From IMG/VR virus record IMGVR_UViG_3300035703_002857, positions 1 through 35,858 of that record: 35,858 nt of DNA; one strand, given 5' to 3'. The position numbers and the translations under genes were made by a program. Source of the stretch: a virus. Under the pieces are notes generated by a model that made no database searches, had not been told where the DNA came from, and saw only the letters and a list, made by a program, of their open reading frames with translations. How positions within the stretch are numbered: the first letter of the stretch is position 1; each line of letters opens with the position of its first letter. This document shows positions 26,567 to 34,542 of this stretch, one piece after another.

Positions 26567-27306
26567 TTAACACCTCTAATTGTTTTCCATCCACCTTTTA
26601 GGGCGTTTTGAACGCACAAATCTCTTTCACTAAAAAATTGTTGGTGAGAAACAGCTATATTATTGCTTGTTGCAACTGAATCTGTGCCCAATTTTACACC
26701 CAATAAAGAACCATGCAGCATTTTATCGTTTGATGGATGTGGTGGACAATATGTTTGTATATTTCCATATTTTTGGGCGAGATAAGAAAAATGTATATCT
26801 TCTCCATTATCCCATGTTGCTGGTTTTTCCATCCATAAATATTTTAACCAATCTCGTCTAAAAAACCATGCATGTCCAACCAAATCAACTTGGGTTATTT
26901 CTTTATTTTGTGTTGGCCAGCCACATCTTTCATGATTCATATATAAAGCAGAATTAAGTATAACTCCAGCAGAACCTAATATGCCATCAACTTTTTCTAT
27001 AGTATTTATACAACTTTCAAACCATTTATTTCCTGGTATTGTATCATCATCAAAAATTGCAACATATTCTGTTTTAGCTAACATAGCTCCAGCAAATCTT
27101 CCATAAAATTTCCAATTAAAATTATTGTTAAATATTTTATCAGCATTAAATTTAGTTAAATCAACATCTTTGTTATCTTCATGGTAATTTTTCCATATCC
27201 AAACTTCTTCCGGTATGACTGTTTGCTGCCTAACAGATGAAATTTGCATGGTCATATTTTGTGGCCTTCTATACATATTTAAAATAACTGTTATATTATT
27301 GTTCAT
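26560..27306 (-). CDS. Glycosyltransferase family 2-like
   Basis: 248 residues. ITVILNMYRRPQNMTMQISSVRQQT is the classical GT2 opening, followed by YVAIFDDDTIPGNKWFE with the metal-binding DDD (86-88), DLVGHAWFFRRDWL and NGEDIHFSYLAQKYG with the ED (169-170) that precedes the catalytic base region. It would transfer a sugar with inversion from a nucleotide donor. The start overlaps the preceding GT-B-like gene by 11 bases. Acceptor unknown. Confidence 0.85.
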   Translation of the reverse strand: MNNNITVILNMYRRPQNMTMQISSVRQQTVIPEEVWIWKNYHEDNKDVDLTKFNADKIFNNNFNWKFYGRFAGAMLAKTEYVAIFDDDTIPGNKWFESCINTIEKVDGILGSAGVILNSALYMNHERCGWPTQNKEITQVDLVGHAWFFRRDWLKYLWMEKPATWDNGEDIHFSYLAQKYGNIQTYCPPHPSNDKMLHGSLLGVKLGTDSVATSNNIAVSHQQFFSERDLCVQNALKGGWKTIRGVKC

Positions 27307-28147
27307 TTATTTTCTCTTCTATAAATTTAATAAAAGAAATATTGCTATTTTTAATATATTCCAATAATTCTAGTCCTTCAAATTTTTTAAACCATTCTTC
27401 ATGAAAAACTCCTAATAAATTATTAGAATAAATCTTCATTCCTAATATTTTACATTCCGTTGCAACTCTACCAAAAGTTTCTGGTGTTTTTGGTAAAAAT
27501 ACAAATTTATTTGCTCTAGAAATATTATTGATAAATTTTTCATAATCTAAATTTGAATAAATAAAATAATTAATGTTATTTTGTTTACAAAATTCAATAG
27601 AGCCAAAAGTATTCTTGTGTTCAATATTGCTATCTAAAATAAACGCTACTTCTTCCTTTTTTAAATTATTGTTATTTTTTAAAATATTTAATTCTTTTTC
27701 AGACCAAAAATTTGTGGATGCCGAAATAATATTATTAAATTCAATGTTTTTTTTAACAATATCTGCATGAAATTTAGTCTGACAAATAACTAATTTTGCA
27801 TTTTTATAAAATTGTAAATTAGTTAATTCATTTTTAGGTATTAAAAAATTTTTATATAAAGCAGGATTTCTGCTTTTTGCATACTTGTGATCATGTTCAT
27901 AGATCGCGTATCTACAATTATTTTGTATTTGAAATAAACAATTATTATTTAGTTCTAAAAAATTTGATATTATAAAAAATGAATTTGAATTATTTTTTAA
28001 TAATTCCAAATTAACAAAACGTGATTTAATTTTTAATACTTCATATTTCTTTGACAAAAAATCAATAATAACTTCGTTACACTTTTCGCCACCACCGGGT
28101 ATCTCATCTTCGAAATAATCAGCTATAAAAACTATTTTATTTTTCAT
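27296..28147 (-). CDS. Glycosyltransferase, GT-B/GT4-like
   Basis: 283 residues, short for a two-domain GT-B enzyme. The N-terminus (KIVFIADYFEDEIPGGGEKCNEVI) has the Gly-rich loop often seen in GT4 enzymes, YAIYEHDHKYAKSRNPALYKNFL resembles an acceptor region, and the C-terminal PKTPETFGRVATECKILGMKIYSNNLLG is the nucleotide-binding motif with the E-x(n)-E pair (ETFGRVATE). Extremely AT-rich, with long Asn/Lys runs. Its ATG overlaps the stop of the next upstream glycosyltransferase (ATGA). Confidence 0.72.
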   Translation of the reverse strand: MKNKIVFIADYFEDEIPGGGEKCNEVIIDFLSKKYEVLKIKSRFVNLELLKNNSNSFFIISNFLELNNNCLFQIQNNCRYAIYEHDHKYAKSRNPALYKNFLIPKNELTNLQFYKNAKLVICQTKFHADIVKKNIEFNNIISASTNFWSEKELNILKNNNNLKKEEVAFILDSNIEHKNTFGSIEFCKQNNINYFIYSNLDYEKFINNISRANKFVFLPKTPETFGRVATECKILGMKIYSNNLLGVFHEEWFKKFEGLELLEYIKNSNISFIKFIEEKINEQ

Positions 28148-29412
28148 GCTACAGATACTTGATTAATATTTGCTAACCAATTTTGCATATCTTCATCTTG
28201 CTTAATAAAATCTTTAAGTATTTCTAAAAACTTTTCTTTTTGTTTTTCTTCTTTGAACTCTTCTAGCACATATTCTTTTAATTTTTTAGCCTTTGCTACA
28301 GGTGTTGGAAGATTCTTAAACACTGTTCTCATAGCATCCTTAACACTTGAAGTTTTAACATGACACCATTGAGAATCTGCTTGTATTACACCTTCCCATA
28401 CAGCTTCTTTATTTACATTTGCTAAATCAAAATCAATTGTTGTAAAATGATTTCTTAATTTTTCCTTACCATCTTCTTTTACTGGAGCCATTAGGAAATC
28501 AACATGACCGCTCCACTTGGGAGCAATAACTGGAAGACCAGCACATACTGCTTCAAATAGTGGAAGACCAAATCCTTCGCCATGAGTTGTTGTAACAAAA
28601 GCTTTTATTGCTGGATGATGATATAAACCAGCCATTTCTTCTTCACTCATATTTCCGTGGAGAAGATAAACTTTACATTTTGCTTCTTTGTGATTGTTTT
28701 TAATAGATTGTAATCTTTTTTCACAATTAAATCTATCCATAATACAATTTTTAGAAAAGTTTACTTTCATAACCAAACCAACATTTGGTTCATTTTTGAA
28801 CTCTTCATAAAAAGAATTTATGGTAGCTTCGGCATTTTTTCTTGGACCCCACTGAACTACAGACAGGAAATTAAAATCTGTTTGTAATTGTAAATCAAAT
28901 TGTTTTGGCTGGACTTTTTTAACAGGGAAATGTACTACTTCAATTGGGGTTGTATTTTTAAAATCAACTACCTCGCCTGTTTGTGGGTTTTGTAACTTGT
29001 ATTCCGTTAAATCGAATACTTGTTTTGAATGATTTGAAACAACAATAATTTTATCCATCAATCTTGCTTTATCAATCCACTGTGGAGCTACTTTTGTTGT
29101 TTCTATACCAGCTGTATATCCAATATTTATTGGAGCAATTTTTTCAAATTCATTTGGTATCGTAACTTGTAGAGATATATCAAATTGACCTTTTTGCTGC
29201 ATAAATTGATGTGTTTTTGCCATCAACATAGCAAACCATTTTGTTTCTTCTGTATCTTCTGTTACCCACCCGGTTTTCCCCCAAGGTATATTAACGAGAT
29301 ATATATCAAATTTATCTTCATTTTCTCTCAAACAACGAAGAGCAAATCTGGCTTGTTCTCCATAACCAGACATAGATAATGCTGGGCCTTTTACTAAAAT
29401 TTTCTTTCTCAT
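28144..29412 (-). CDS. Glycosyltransferase family 4-like (GT-B)
   Basis: 422 residues from ATG 29412, chosen because SD GGAG sits five bases upstream; an in-frame start at 29433 would add seven residues. The N-terminal GPALSMSGYGEQARFALRCL is a GT4-type opening. FLSVVQWGPRKNAEATI is the donor-domain strand, and HGEGFGLPLFEAVCAGLPVI is the EX7E nucleotide-sugar site. Base composition is clearly richer in G and C than the genes downstream of it (28 of 60 bases from 28501). With the next upstream GT4 gene it forms the conserved-looking front end of the cassette. Confidence 0.88.
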   Translation of the reverse strand: MRKKILVKGPALSMSGYGEQARFALRCLRENEDKFDIYLVNIPWGKTGWVTEDTEETKWFAMLMAKTHQFMQQKGQFDISLQVTIPNEFEKIAPINIGYTAGIETTKVAPQWIDKARLMDKIIVVSNHSKQVFDLTEYKLQNPQTGEVVDFKNTTPIEVVHFPVKKVQPKQFDLQLQTDFNFLSVVQWGPRKNAEATINSFYEEFKNEPNVGLVMKVNFSKNCIMDRFNCEKRLQSIKNNHKEAKCKVYLLHGNMSEEEMAGLYHHPAIKAFVTTTHGEGFGLPLFEAVCAGLPVIAPKWSGHVDFLMAPVKEDGKEKLRNHFTTIDFDLANVNKEAVWEGVIQADSQWCHVKTSSVKDAMRTVFKNLPTPVAKAKKLKEYVLEEFKEEKQKEKFLEILKDFIKQDEDMQNWLANINQVSVA

Positions 29413-30674
29413 GCGATCTCCTTCAAAACCCATCGATCGTAACCTTTTCTGTTTTCCCAGGAACCTTTTTCATTGGCAATTTTTGTGAAAAGTTCATCCC
29501 ACTTATTCATCAATATCGACATATTATAATTTTTTTCTAAATGGGCGCGGCCGGCCTTTCCAAGTGCCTTTCTTTCTTCTTCTGACATATTAAACATTTT
29601 TAGCAGTCCATTTATAAAATCTTCTTTTGCCACTCTGTCTTCATAGATAAATGGAACATCCTGTGAGCCTACTATCATTTGAGAAGCTATTGGTAATTCT
29701 ACGCCAAAAAAATTACCTTCTTCATCTTTTACTTGTTCTTGTAATCCACCTGTTTTTGGAACAACTATAGGTGTTTCACAAGCCAAGCTTTCCATAGTAG
29801 AAAGACCAAAACCTTCAGCATCACTTAAGCTGACAGTAACATCAGATATATTATACATCGCTGCTAAGTCTTGTGGGCCAATTCTAGCTGGAGAAAACAT
29901 CACCTCTCCATTTGTCAATCCAAGCTCGTTTATTATTGCTTCTAAATCAGGCCCGTGAACGTCTTTTGGATCTGTATGCATCAACAACTTGGCTTTATCT
30001 TTTCCTACAATATTTAAGAAATCATTAAACCACCAAACAACACTGCCTGGATTTTTTCTACGGGCGTTTCTACTATTCCAAAATACTGTAAATTTTTTAT
30101 TTGGATCTTTTGGGAACGCTCTTTTTCGAAATTCCATCATCTGTTGATCCGGATATTTTTTAAATATATCCATATCCACAGCGTGAGGTATATAGTGTGT
30201 TTCTACTTCTGGTGCGACATTTCTAACAATATCATCTGTAACTTTAGATATGGTGACAATAACATCATTAGAAAGATAATAAGGTTTATTAAATTTTGGA
30301 TATGGTTTATTGTCCCAGACGTGATAATAAACCATTGGAACATTACAGCGAACTTCATCTTCTATTTCCCATAGCCAACCATAGAAGCGGGGATCAGTCA
30401 TAAACCATAGTATATCTGGTTTTTGTTGTTTTAATAATTGACGAATTAAATCTTGTGTTCCATATCCGTCGACTGGAATGATTATAAAATCATCTCCCCA
30501 CTCTTGGGTTTTTTGAATTCTATAATCATTATGTTTGACTGCTCCTCCAAGGCATATAAAAGAATATTTGCCAGTTTTTAACATAGCATCAATCATATAT
30601 CGCGACTGATTACCGACACCACTAGGTGACAAAGGATGATCTGATATTGTTAAGATTTTAATCTTTTTATTCAT
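29409..30674 (-). CDS. Glycosyltransferase family 4-like (GT-B)
   Basis: 421 residues from ATG 30674, which shares its A with the HNH stop (TGATG) and has SD GGAG five bases upstream; the GTG at 30677 is not needed. Opening ILTISDHPLSPSGVGNQSRYM, PHAVDMDIFKKYP, then FTVFWNSRNARRKNPGSVV and SDAEGFGLSTMESLACETPIVVP (EX7E) are classic GT4 features. Donor and acceptor are unknown. It overlaps the next glycosyltransferase by four bases. The HNH gene inserted upstream may have separated it from the nuclease gene. Confidence 0.88.
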   Translation of the reverse strand: MNKKIKILTISDHPLSPSGVGNQSRYMIDAMLKTGKYSFICLGGAVKHNDYRIQKTQEWGDDFIIIPVDGYGTQDLIRQLLKQQKPDILWFMTDPRFYGWLWEIEDEVRCNVPMVYYHVWDNKPYPKFNKPYYLSNDVIVTISKVTDDIVRNVAPEVETHYIPHAVDMDIFKKYPDQQMMEFRKRAFPKDPNKKFTVFWNSRNARRKNPGSVVWWFNDFLNIVGKDKAKLLMHTDPKDVHGPDLEAIINELGLTNGEVMFSPARIGPQDLAAMYNISDVTVSLSDAEGFGLSTMESLACETPIVVPKTGGLQEQVKDEEGNFFGVELPIASQMIVGSQDVPFIYEDRVAKEDFINGLLKMFNMSEEERKALGKAGRAHLEKNYNMSILMNKWDELFTKIANEKGSWENRKGYDRWVLKEIA

Positions 30675-31318
30675 CACTGCTCCAGAAGATATTTAAATTC
30701 ATCAAGAATTTTATCTTTTTTTAACATATTTTCTAAACTATGTAAAGGTCTTAAATTTTCTAAACTCCAACATTTCAAAAAATTTTCATCTTGCATTGAA
30801 GTATATTTATAATAATTTTGCGGTATTATATGGTCTATGTGCCAATAAGTTCCATAATTATCCCAATTCATATTTTTATCAAACTGTTTTTCTAAGTGCT
30901 CTTTTAGTTCTTTTGGTGTATAAGGTAAAGACTTCCACGTTGCACTTGTTTTGGGAACATGCTGCCTTTTCAGATATAAACTTATTGTACGGGAAATTCC
31001 CTTTCTGAGTTTATAAATTAGCTCTTCAGTTTTAGTTCTTTTTTGTGGAATATGTTGTTTCCATTTACTATAAGTTCCATCTTCAATGTATTTTTTTGAA
31101 GCACAAGAACGAGAGCAAAAACCATTTCTTTTTCTGTATCTTGTAACTTCTTTTTCACAATGGAAACATTTAAAAGTTTCTAAATGATTTAAATTTGTTC
31201 TTTTTCTTCTTAAATTATTGTGTTTTTTTCTACACTCATCAGAGCAAGTTCTTTTCATACCTTGCCCTTCTAACAGGGTAAATTCAGTGTTACAAATTAA
31301 ACAATTTCTTGTAGTCAT
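30674..31318 (-). CDS. HNH homing endonuclease with zinc fingers
   Basis: 214 residues. Two N-terminal zinc-finger-like modules (Cys6/9/25/29 and Cys51/54/68/72) precede a basic linker and an HNH domain: YWHIDHIIPQ (His160, Asp162, His163), FLKCWSLENLRPLHSLEN with Asn188 and His193, and terminal KK. This matches free-standing HNH endonucleases of phages. It sits alone between a nuclease gene and glycosyltransferases, sharing a base with the next ATG. The RBS (GGGAG, about 11 bases from the ATG) lies at the edge of a strong hairpin, a typical form of control for such genes in T4. Confidence 0.9.
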   Translation of the reverse strand: MTTRNCLICNTEFTLLEGQGMKRTCSDECRKKHNNLRRKRTNLNHLETFKCFHCEKEVTRYRKRNGFCSRSCASKKYIEDGTYSKWKQHIPQKRTKTEELIYKLRKGISRTISLYLKRQHVPKTSATWKSLPYTPKELKEHLEKQFDKNMNWDNYGTYWHIDHIIPQNYYKYTSMQDENFLKCWSLENLRPLHSLENMLKKDKILDEFKYLLEQ

Positions 31319-31330
31319 TTCAGTTTATTC

Positions 31331-31358
31331 TCCCACGCTTATAAATAGTAGCGTGGGA
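31331..31358 (-). promoter_or_regulatory. Hairpin covering the ribosome binding site of the HNH gene
   Basis: TCCCACGC at 31331-31338 pairs perfectly with GCGTGGGA at 31351-31358, with a 12-base loop. On the transcript, the 3' arm is GCGTGGGA and its end overlaps the GGGAG Shine-Dalgarno of the HNH endonuclease, so read-through RNA would hide it. The loop holds the TACTATTTATA motif, so a transcript starting inside or just after the loop would lack the 5' arm. No U-tract follows, so a terminator is less likely. Confidence 0.6.
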
Positions 31359-31366
31359 ACTCAAAC

Positions 31367-32176
31367 TCACGGACAGTGCTGTGTCTTACGGAAAGAACAC
31401 ATAGAACACGATAGTTTGTTTTTTATAAACCTTTCGTGGTCAACATTATGTACGCATTCTTGTAAAAGTTTAAGAGCATTATTTACTTTTTTTTCACCAC
31501 TACTCACACGGAATAATTCTACTTTATCTTTCTTTGCTGTTCGTTTTAAAAGTCCAAAATGAGTTTCAATTTTATCTACTGGAACACCGTGTTTCTTGGC
31601 GAAAAAATGTTTATAGTAAGTGAGCTGGTAAGTCACCATCGCATCATTCTTCTTTTGCGGTTCCCATCCCCAACTACAAGTCTTCCAGTCGATAATGTGA
31701 TATCGACCATCTCTAGTCTTTAATACAAGATCAATATATCCCTTGTATTTATAATCTTCCATTTTATATTCTTCAATTTCTTCCAGCAAATCTTCTTCTG
31801 CTGAAAAGCATTCAAACTCACCAAAATATTCTTTGGCGGCTGGATGGATTAAATCAGCAAGTTCTCGACCTTGTTGTTCGAAATCTGCTAAATCTTTTTG
31901 TGATATTCCTTCACGGATATCTTTTGATAAGGCTGAAATTTCTTTTGTGAAATTAGAGGAAAAGTCTTTTGGATAATCAAAAGATCCCTCCTTCTCTTGC
32001 TTAAAGATTTTCTCGCTGGTTGAGTGAAGGGCTTTTCCAAAAGCAGTGTGAATGGACTCACGACCGGCGGATATCCCATCAATACGAGTGAGTTTATAAT
32101 AGTGAGGACAAAATTTCCAATCTTTGATTGAAGAATAACTAACATAATCTGGTTTTTTAATTTCTGTTTCAAGCAA
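31367..32176 (-). CDS. PD-(D/E)XK nuclease with Fe-S-type cysteines (Cas4/RecB-like)
   Basis: 269 residues from a TTG start at 32176, backed by SD AGAGGTG and lack of another nearby start. Features: SYSSIKDWKFCPHYYKL (Cys23), FGKALHSTSEKIF, GYIDLVL (Asp149), HIIDWKTCSWG (Asp163, Lys165), YQLTYYKHFF (Gln184), and C-terminal CSMC...HC (Cys257, Cys260, Cys268). The four cysteines match the 4Fe-4S site of Cas4/AddB-type nucleases. It would act as a DNA exonuclease or resection enzyme in phage replication or recombination. It lies 12 bases downstream of the metallopeptidase-like gene. Confidence 0.9.
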   Translation of the reverse strand: MLETEIKKPDYVSYSSIKDWKFCPHYYKLTRIDGISAGRESIHTAFGKALHSTSEKIFKQEKEGSFDYPKDFSSNFTKEISALSKDIREGISQKDLADFEQQGRELADLIHPAAKEYFGEFECFSAEEDLLEEIEEYKMEDYKYKGYIDLVLKTRDGRYHIIDWKTCSWGWEPQKKNDAMVTYQLTYYKHFFAKKHGVPVDKIETHFGLLKRTAKKDKVELFRVSSGEKKVNNALKLLQECVHNVDHERFIKNKLSCSMCSFRKTQHCP

Positions 32177-32188
32177 GTATCACCTCTG

Positions 32189-32872
32189 TTAGATAATCCC
32201 TAACAAGAGTTCTATTTTTTCATAAACAGCAGGAGAAATCTTTTTAACGTGATCGTATTGGCGACGCGCAAAATATTCCTCAAAGCAGTTAGCAAAATAT
32301 TCTCTTAAGGATGTTGCGCCGTATGGAGATACAAACAAATTTGGTGTTAGTTGGGTGAGAGTTGGATAACCTACTATTAGATAAAGAAACTCATCAAACT
32401 TTCTACTAAATTCTGTATTTCCATAAGCGGCATCGGACACCTCATTGTAGCCGTATGCCTTCAGGGTGTCAAGCAAAGCACGTCTTTTTCGTAAAAATTC
32501 CTGCTCTATCTTCCCATCTTCATATATATCCATACCATAAGTTTCTTCAACACAGTGCGCTATTTCGTGTACGATATCTTCATAAACATCTTGTTCGTCA
32601 TCTTGATCGGGAAGCACATAAATAACGCCATCTTTATAAAGAGCATTAAGATCTCTCTTTAACAAGAAATCATATTCTCCAACATAAATACCATCTAAAT
32701 TTTGAACGAAATGATCTGGAATAACAATTTGTATTTTTTTTAAAATGTTATTTAAATTAATATTGTCCGGCATTTCTTGTTGCTGAACAACATTAATATT
32801 TCCAAATATTGTCTGCTCGATCAGTCTTATTTGTTCGGCAGATCTAAAAAATTTATTCAAACTTCTGTTCAT
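32189..32872 (-). CDS. Putative zinc metallopeptidase (HEXXH)
   Basis: 227 residues from ATG 32872 (SD GGAG ten bases upstream); a start at 32914 would overlap the previous gene by 62 bases. VHEIAHCVEE contains the HEXXH zinc-binding site and the later REYFANCFEEYFARR supplies acidic candidates for a third ligand, a gluzincin arrangement. There is no signal peptide, so it would work in the cytoplasm. Substrate unknown; a role in virion maturation or host protein cleavage is possible. The family could not be named. Confidence 0.75.
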   Translation of the reverse strand: MNRSLNKFFRSAEQIRLIEQTIFGNINVVQQQEMPDNINLNNILKKIQIVIPDHFVQNLDGIYVGEYDFLLKRDLNALYKDGVIYVLPDQDDEQDVYEDIVHEIAHCVEETYGMDIYEDGKIEQEFLRKRRALLDTLKAYGYNEVSDAAYGNTEFSRKFDEFLYLIVGYPTLTQLTPNLFVSPYGATSLREYFANCFEEYFARRQYDHVKKISPAVYEKIELLLGII

Positions 32873-33101
32873 TTGCAGCGTGCTCCATATCAGCAATACA
32901 TTGCTTATAGCCACGAATGAAATTTTCTTGGGCGACCAATAACAAAAAGTCTGGGAATTCTTCTGCTAAAACTTGGACGCACATTTCTACATTGACTTCT
33001 CCATTATCGGGTCTTAATTTTTCGCCAACATACTGGATAAACATTTCTTTTAACGAATTATCGCTTTCTACAACTTTTTCCTGTAATTCTCTGTCGTCCA
33101 T
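32853..33101 (-). CDS. Small acidic phage protein, uncharacterised
   Basis: 82 residues, helical and acidic (DRELQEKVVESDNSLKEMFIQYVGEKL, then ILAEEF-like and FLLLVAQENFIRGYKQCIADMEHA). SD AGGAG lies a few bases upstream of ATG 33101. The 3' end overlaps the metallopeptidase start by about 20 bases, suggesting coupled translation. I do not recognise its family. Confidence 0.75.
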   Translation of the reverse strand: MDDRELQEKVVESDNSLKEMFIQYVGEKLRPDNGEVNVEMCVQVLAEEFPDFLLLVAQENFIRGYKQCIADMEHAANEQKFE

Positions 33102-33131
33102 ATTATCTCCTCAAAGTATTTTTTATTTTAT

Positions 33132-33165
33132 TTGTGAATAATCAAAATTTTATCAACATTCACAA
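33132..33165. other. Inverted repeat at the end of the PIN-PhoH gene
   Basis: TTGTGAAT (33132-33139) and ATTCACAA (33158-33165) form an 8-bp stem that includes the PhoH stop codon, with an AT-rich loop. No U-run follows on the minus transcript (it continues AAATAAAATAAAAAATAC), so it could be an mRNA-stabilising or weak terminating hairpin between PhoH and the next gene. Confidence 0.35.
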
Positions 33166-34479
33166 TATTTTTGATGCCAGCGTAGCAACGGCGCTCCGCT
33201 CACCCTTGGTCAATGTTACGTGACCTGCTAATTGTGCTGATTTAAATTTTTCAACAGCATAAGCAAGACCGTTACTTGTATCATTTACATAAACATTATC
33301 AATCTGTTCTATATCGCCTGTTAAAACGATTTTGGTATCTTCGCCTACACGAGTTACGATCGTTTTGAGTTCGTGTGCTGAGAGGTTTTGTGCTTCGTCT
33401 ATAACCATAAATGCTTTGGCTATTGAACGACCACGGATATAGGTTAATGCTTCAATTTCAATTTGACCTTTCATCATATATTCTTGTAATAATTCTTTAT
33501 CATTCCCAAGTAAAAATTGGAGATTGTCTTGTATCGGGCTTAGCCAAGGTAACATCTTTTCTTCCATTGTTCCTGGTAAATAACCAATATCACGGCCAAG
33601 TGGTTGAACAGGGCGAGATACAATCATACGAGTATATTGACCCTTTGTAAGCATTTGCTCCAAACCGGCAGCAATAGCATTAAGAGTTTTACCAGATCCT
33701 GCTTTACCTACAAGGGTAACGACTGGAACGGTTGGATCCATCAACAAATCCATTGCGAAGGTTTGCTCTCTATTCCGAGATTCGATTCCATAGACACTAT
33801 TTCTACCTCTAAATTCAGCTATTTTGCGAAGAGGCGTATCTTTGTTTATAAAACGAGCAAGAGCAGTTTTATTGGGAGAATTATTACTTATAAGTGTTAA
33901 AAATTGATTGGGGAAAAGTGAATTAACAACTTTATCGTCTAAAAATAATTGCTCTCCACGATAAAGGCGATCAATAAATTCGTCATCAATAACAACATCT
34001 TTAACACCAGAATAAAGTTCTGAACTGCTAGAAATTACTTGATTAGCGTCATAATCTTGCGAACCCAACCCTATTGAATCACATATAACACGCATATTAA
34101 TATCGCGCGATACAACAACGATTTTTTTATCTAGATGGGTTTTCGATACTCCATAAGCAGTAGCAATAATAACGTGATCTGGGACGCTTAAATCTAAATC
34201 TGTCGACGGAAACGAAGAAGCTGTGAATGGTACTGATTTTAAAAATCCTTTACCTTTTTGGAGTCTTACACCTTCTTGTAGAGAGCCTCTTTCTCGTAGT
34301 TCGTCGAGGATTTTGATAAAATTACGAGCATTTTGTCCGACGCCATCTTGTCTGTTTTTATGTTTATCGACCTCCTCAAGTACTTTTAGAGGTATATAAA
34401 CATCATCTTTTCCAAAACTATAAACAGCATTTGCGTTTGCCAAACAAACACTCGTATCTAACACAAATATTTTTTTCAT
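33160..34479 (-). CDS. phoH: PIN-PhoH fusion ATPase (PhoH-like)
   Basis: 439 residues. The N-terminal PIN-like domain (~1-145) has FVLDTSV (Asp8), LEEVDKHK and SRDINMR (Asp126), the acidic positions expected for a PIN ribonuclease. The C-terminal PhoH domain (~225-439) has Walker A GKAGSGKT (258-265), SRPVQPLGRDIGYLPG, Walker B FMVIDEAQN (357-365) and LTGDIEQID. PIN-PhoH proteins are ATP-dependent RNA-acting enzymes; PhoH-like genes are very common in marine phages, often linked with phosphate stress, but the phage role is not settled. It appears to be the first gene of the minus-strand operon, with a promoter-like sequence upstream. Confidence 0.95.
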   Translation of the reverse strand: MKKIFVLDTSVCLANANAVYSFGKDDVYIPLKVLEEVDKHKNRQDGVGQNARNFIKILDELRERGSLQEGVRLQKGKGFLKSVPFTASSFPSTDLDLSVPDHVIIATAYGVSKTHLDKKIVVVSRDINMRVICDSIGLGSQDYDANQVISSSSELYSGVKDVVIDDEFIDRLYRGEQLFLDDKVVNSLFPNQFLTLISNNSPNKTALARFINKDTPLRKIAEFRGRNSVYGIESRNREQTFAMDLLMDPTVPVVTLVGKAGSGKTLNAIAAGLEQMLTKGQYTRMIVSRPVQPLGRDIGYLPGTMEEKMLPWLSPIQDNLQFLLGNDKELLQEYMMKGQIEIEALTYIRGRSIAKAFMVIDEAQNLSAHELKTIVTRVGEDTKIVLTGDIEQIDNVYVNDTSNGLAYAVEKFKSAQLAGHVTLTKGERSAVATLASKIL

Positions 34480-34499
34480 TTTGTTACCAACTTTTCTCT

Positions 34500-34529
34500 A
34501 TAGTAATTATGCGTTTTTATCTGCGGCAA
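34500..34529 (-). promoter_or_regulatory. Sigma70-like promoter upstream of PIN-PhoH
   Basis: On the minus strand TTGCCG and TACTAT are separated by 18 bases (34524-34529 and 34500-34505), each matching the consensus at four of six positions. Transcription would start about 14 bases before the PhoH ATG. The gap of 63 bases to the divergent protease gene is the only real intergenic space here, so an early or middle promoter is plausible; strength and the plus-strand promoter were not resolved. Confidence 0.35.
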
Positions 34530-34542
34530 TATAGTTACATAT

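Noticed and set aside
21199-30674. DNA base hypermodification system
   Set aside because: Glycosyltransferases alone do not show this; no nucleotide hydroxymethylase, kinase or base-modifying enzyme is seen in the window.
31888-32172. Minus-strand frame of 94 codons inside the PD-(D/E)XK gene
   Set aside because: It is out of frame with the intact nuclease, which has all catalytic motifs; no frameshift is needed.
33132-33165. Strong rho-independent terminator after PhoH
   Set aside because: The stem is AT-rich and no U-tract follows; downstream genes are in the same direction and closely spaced.
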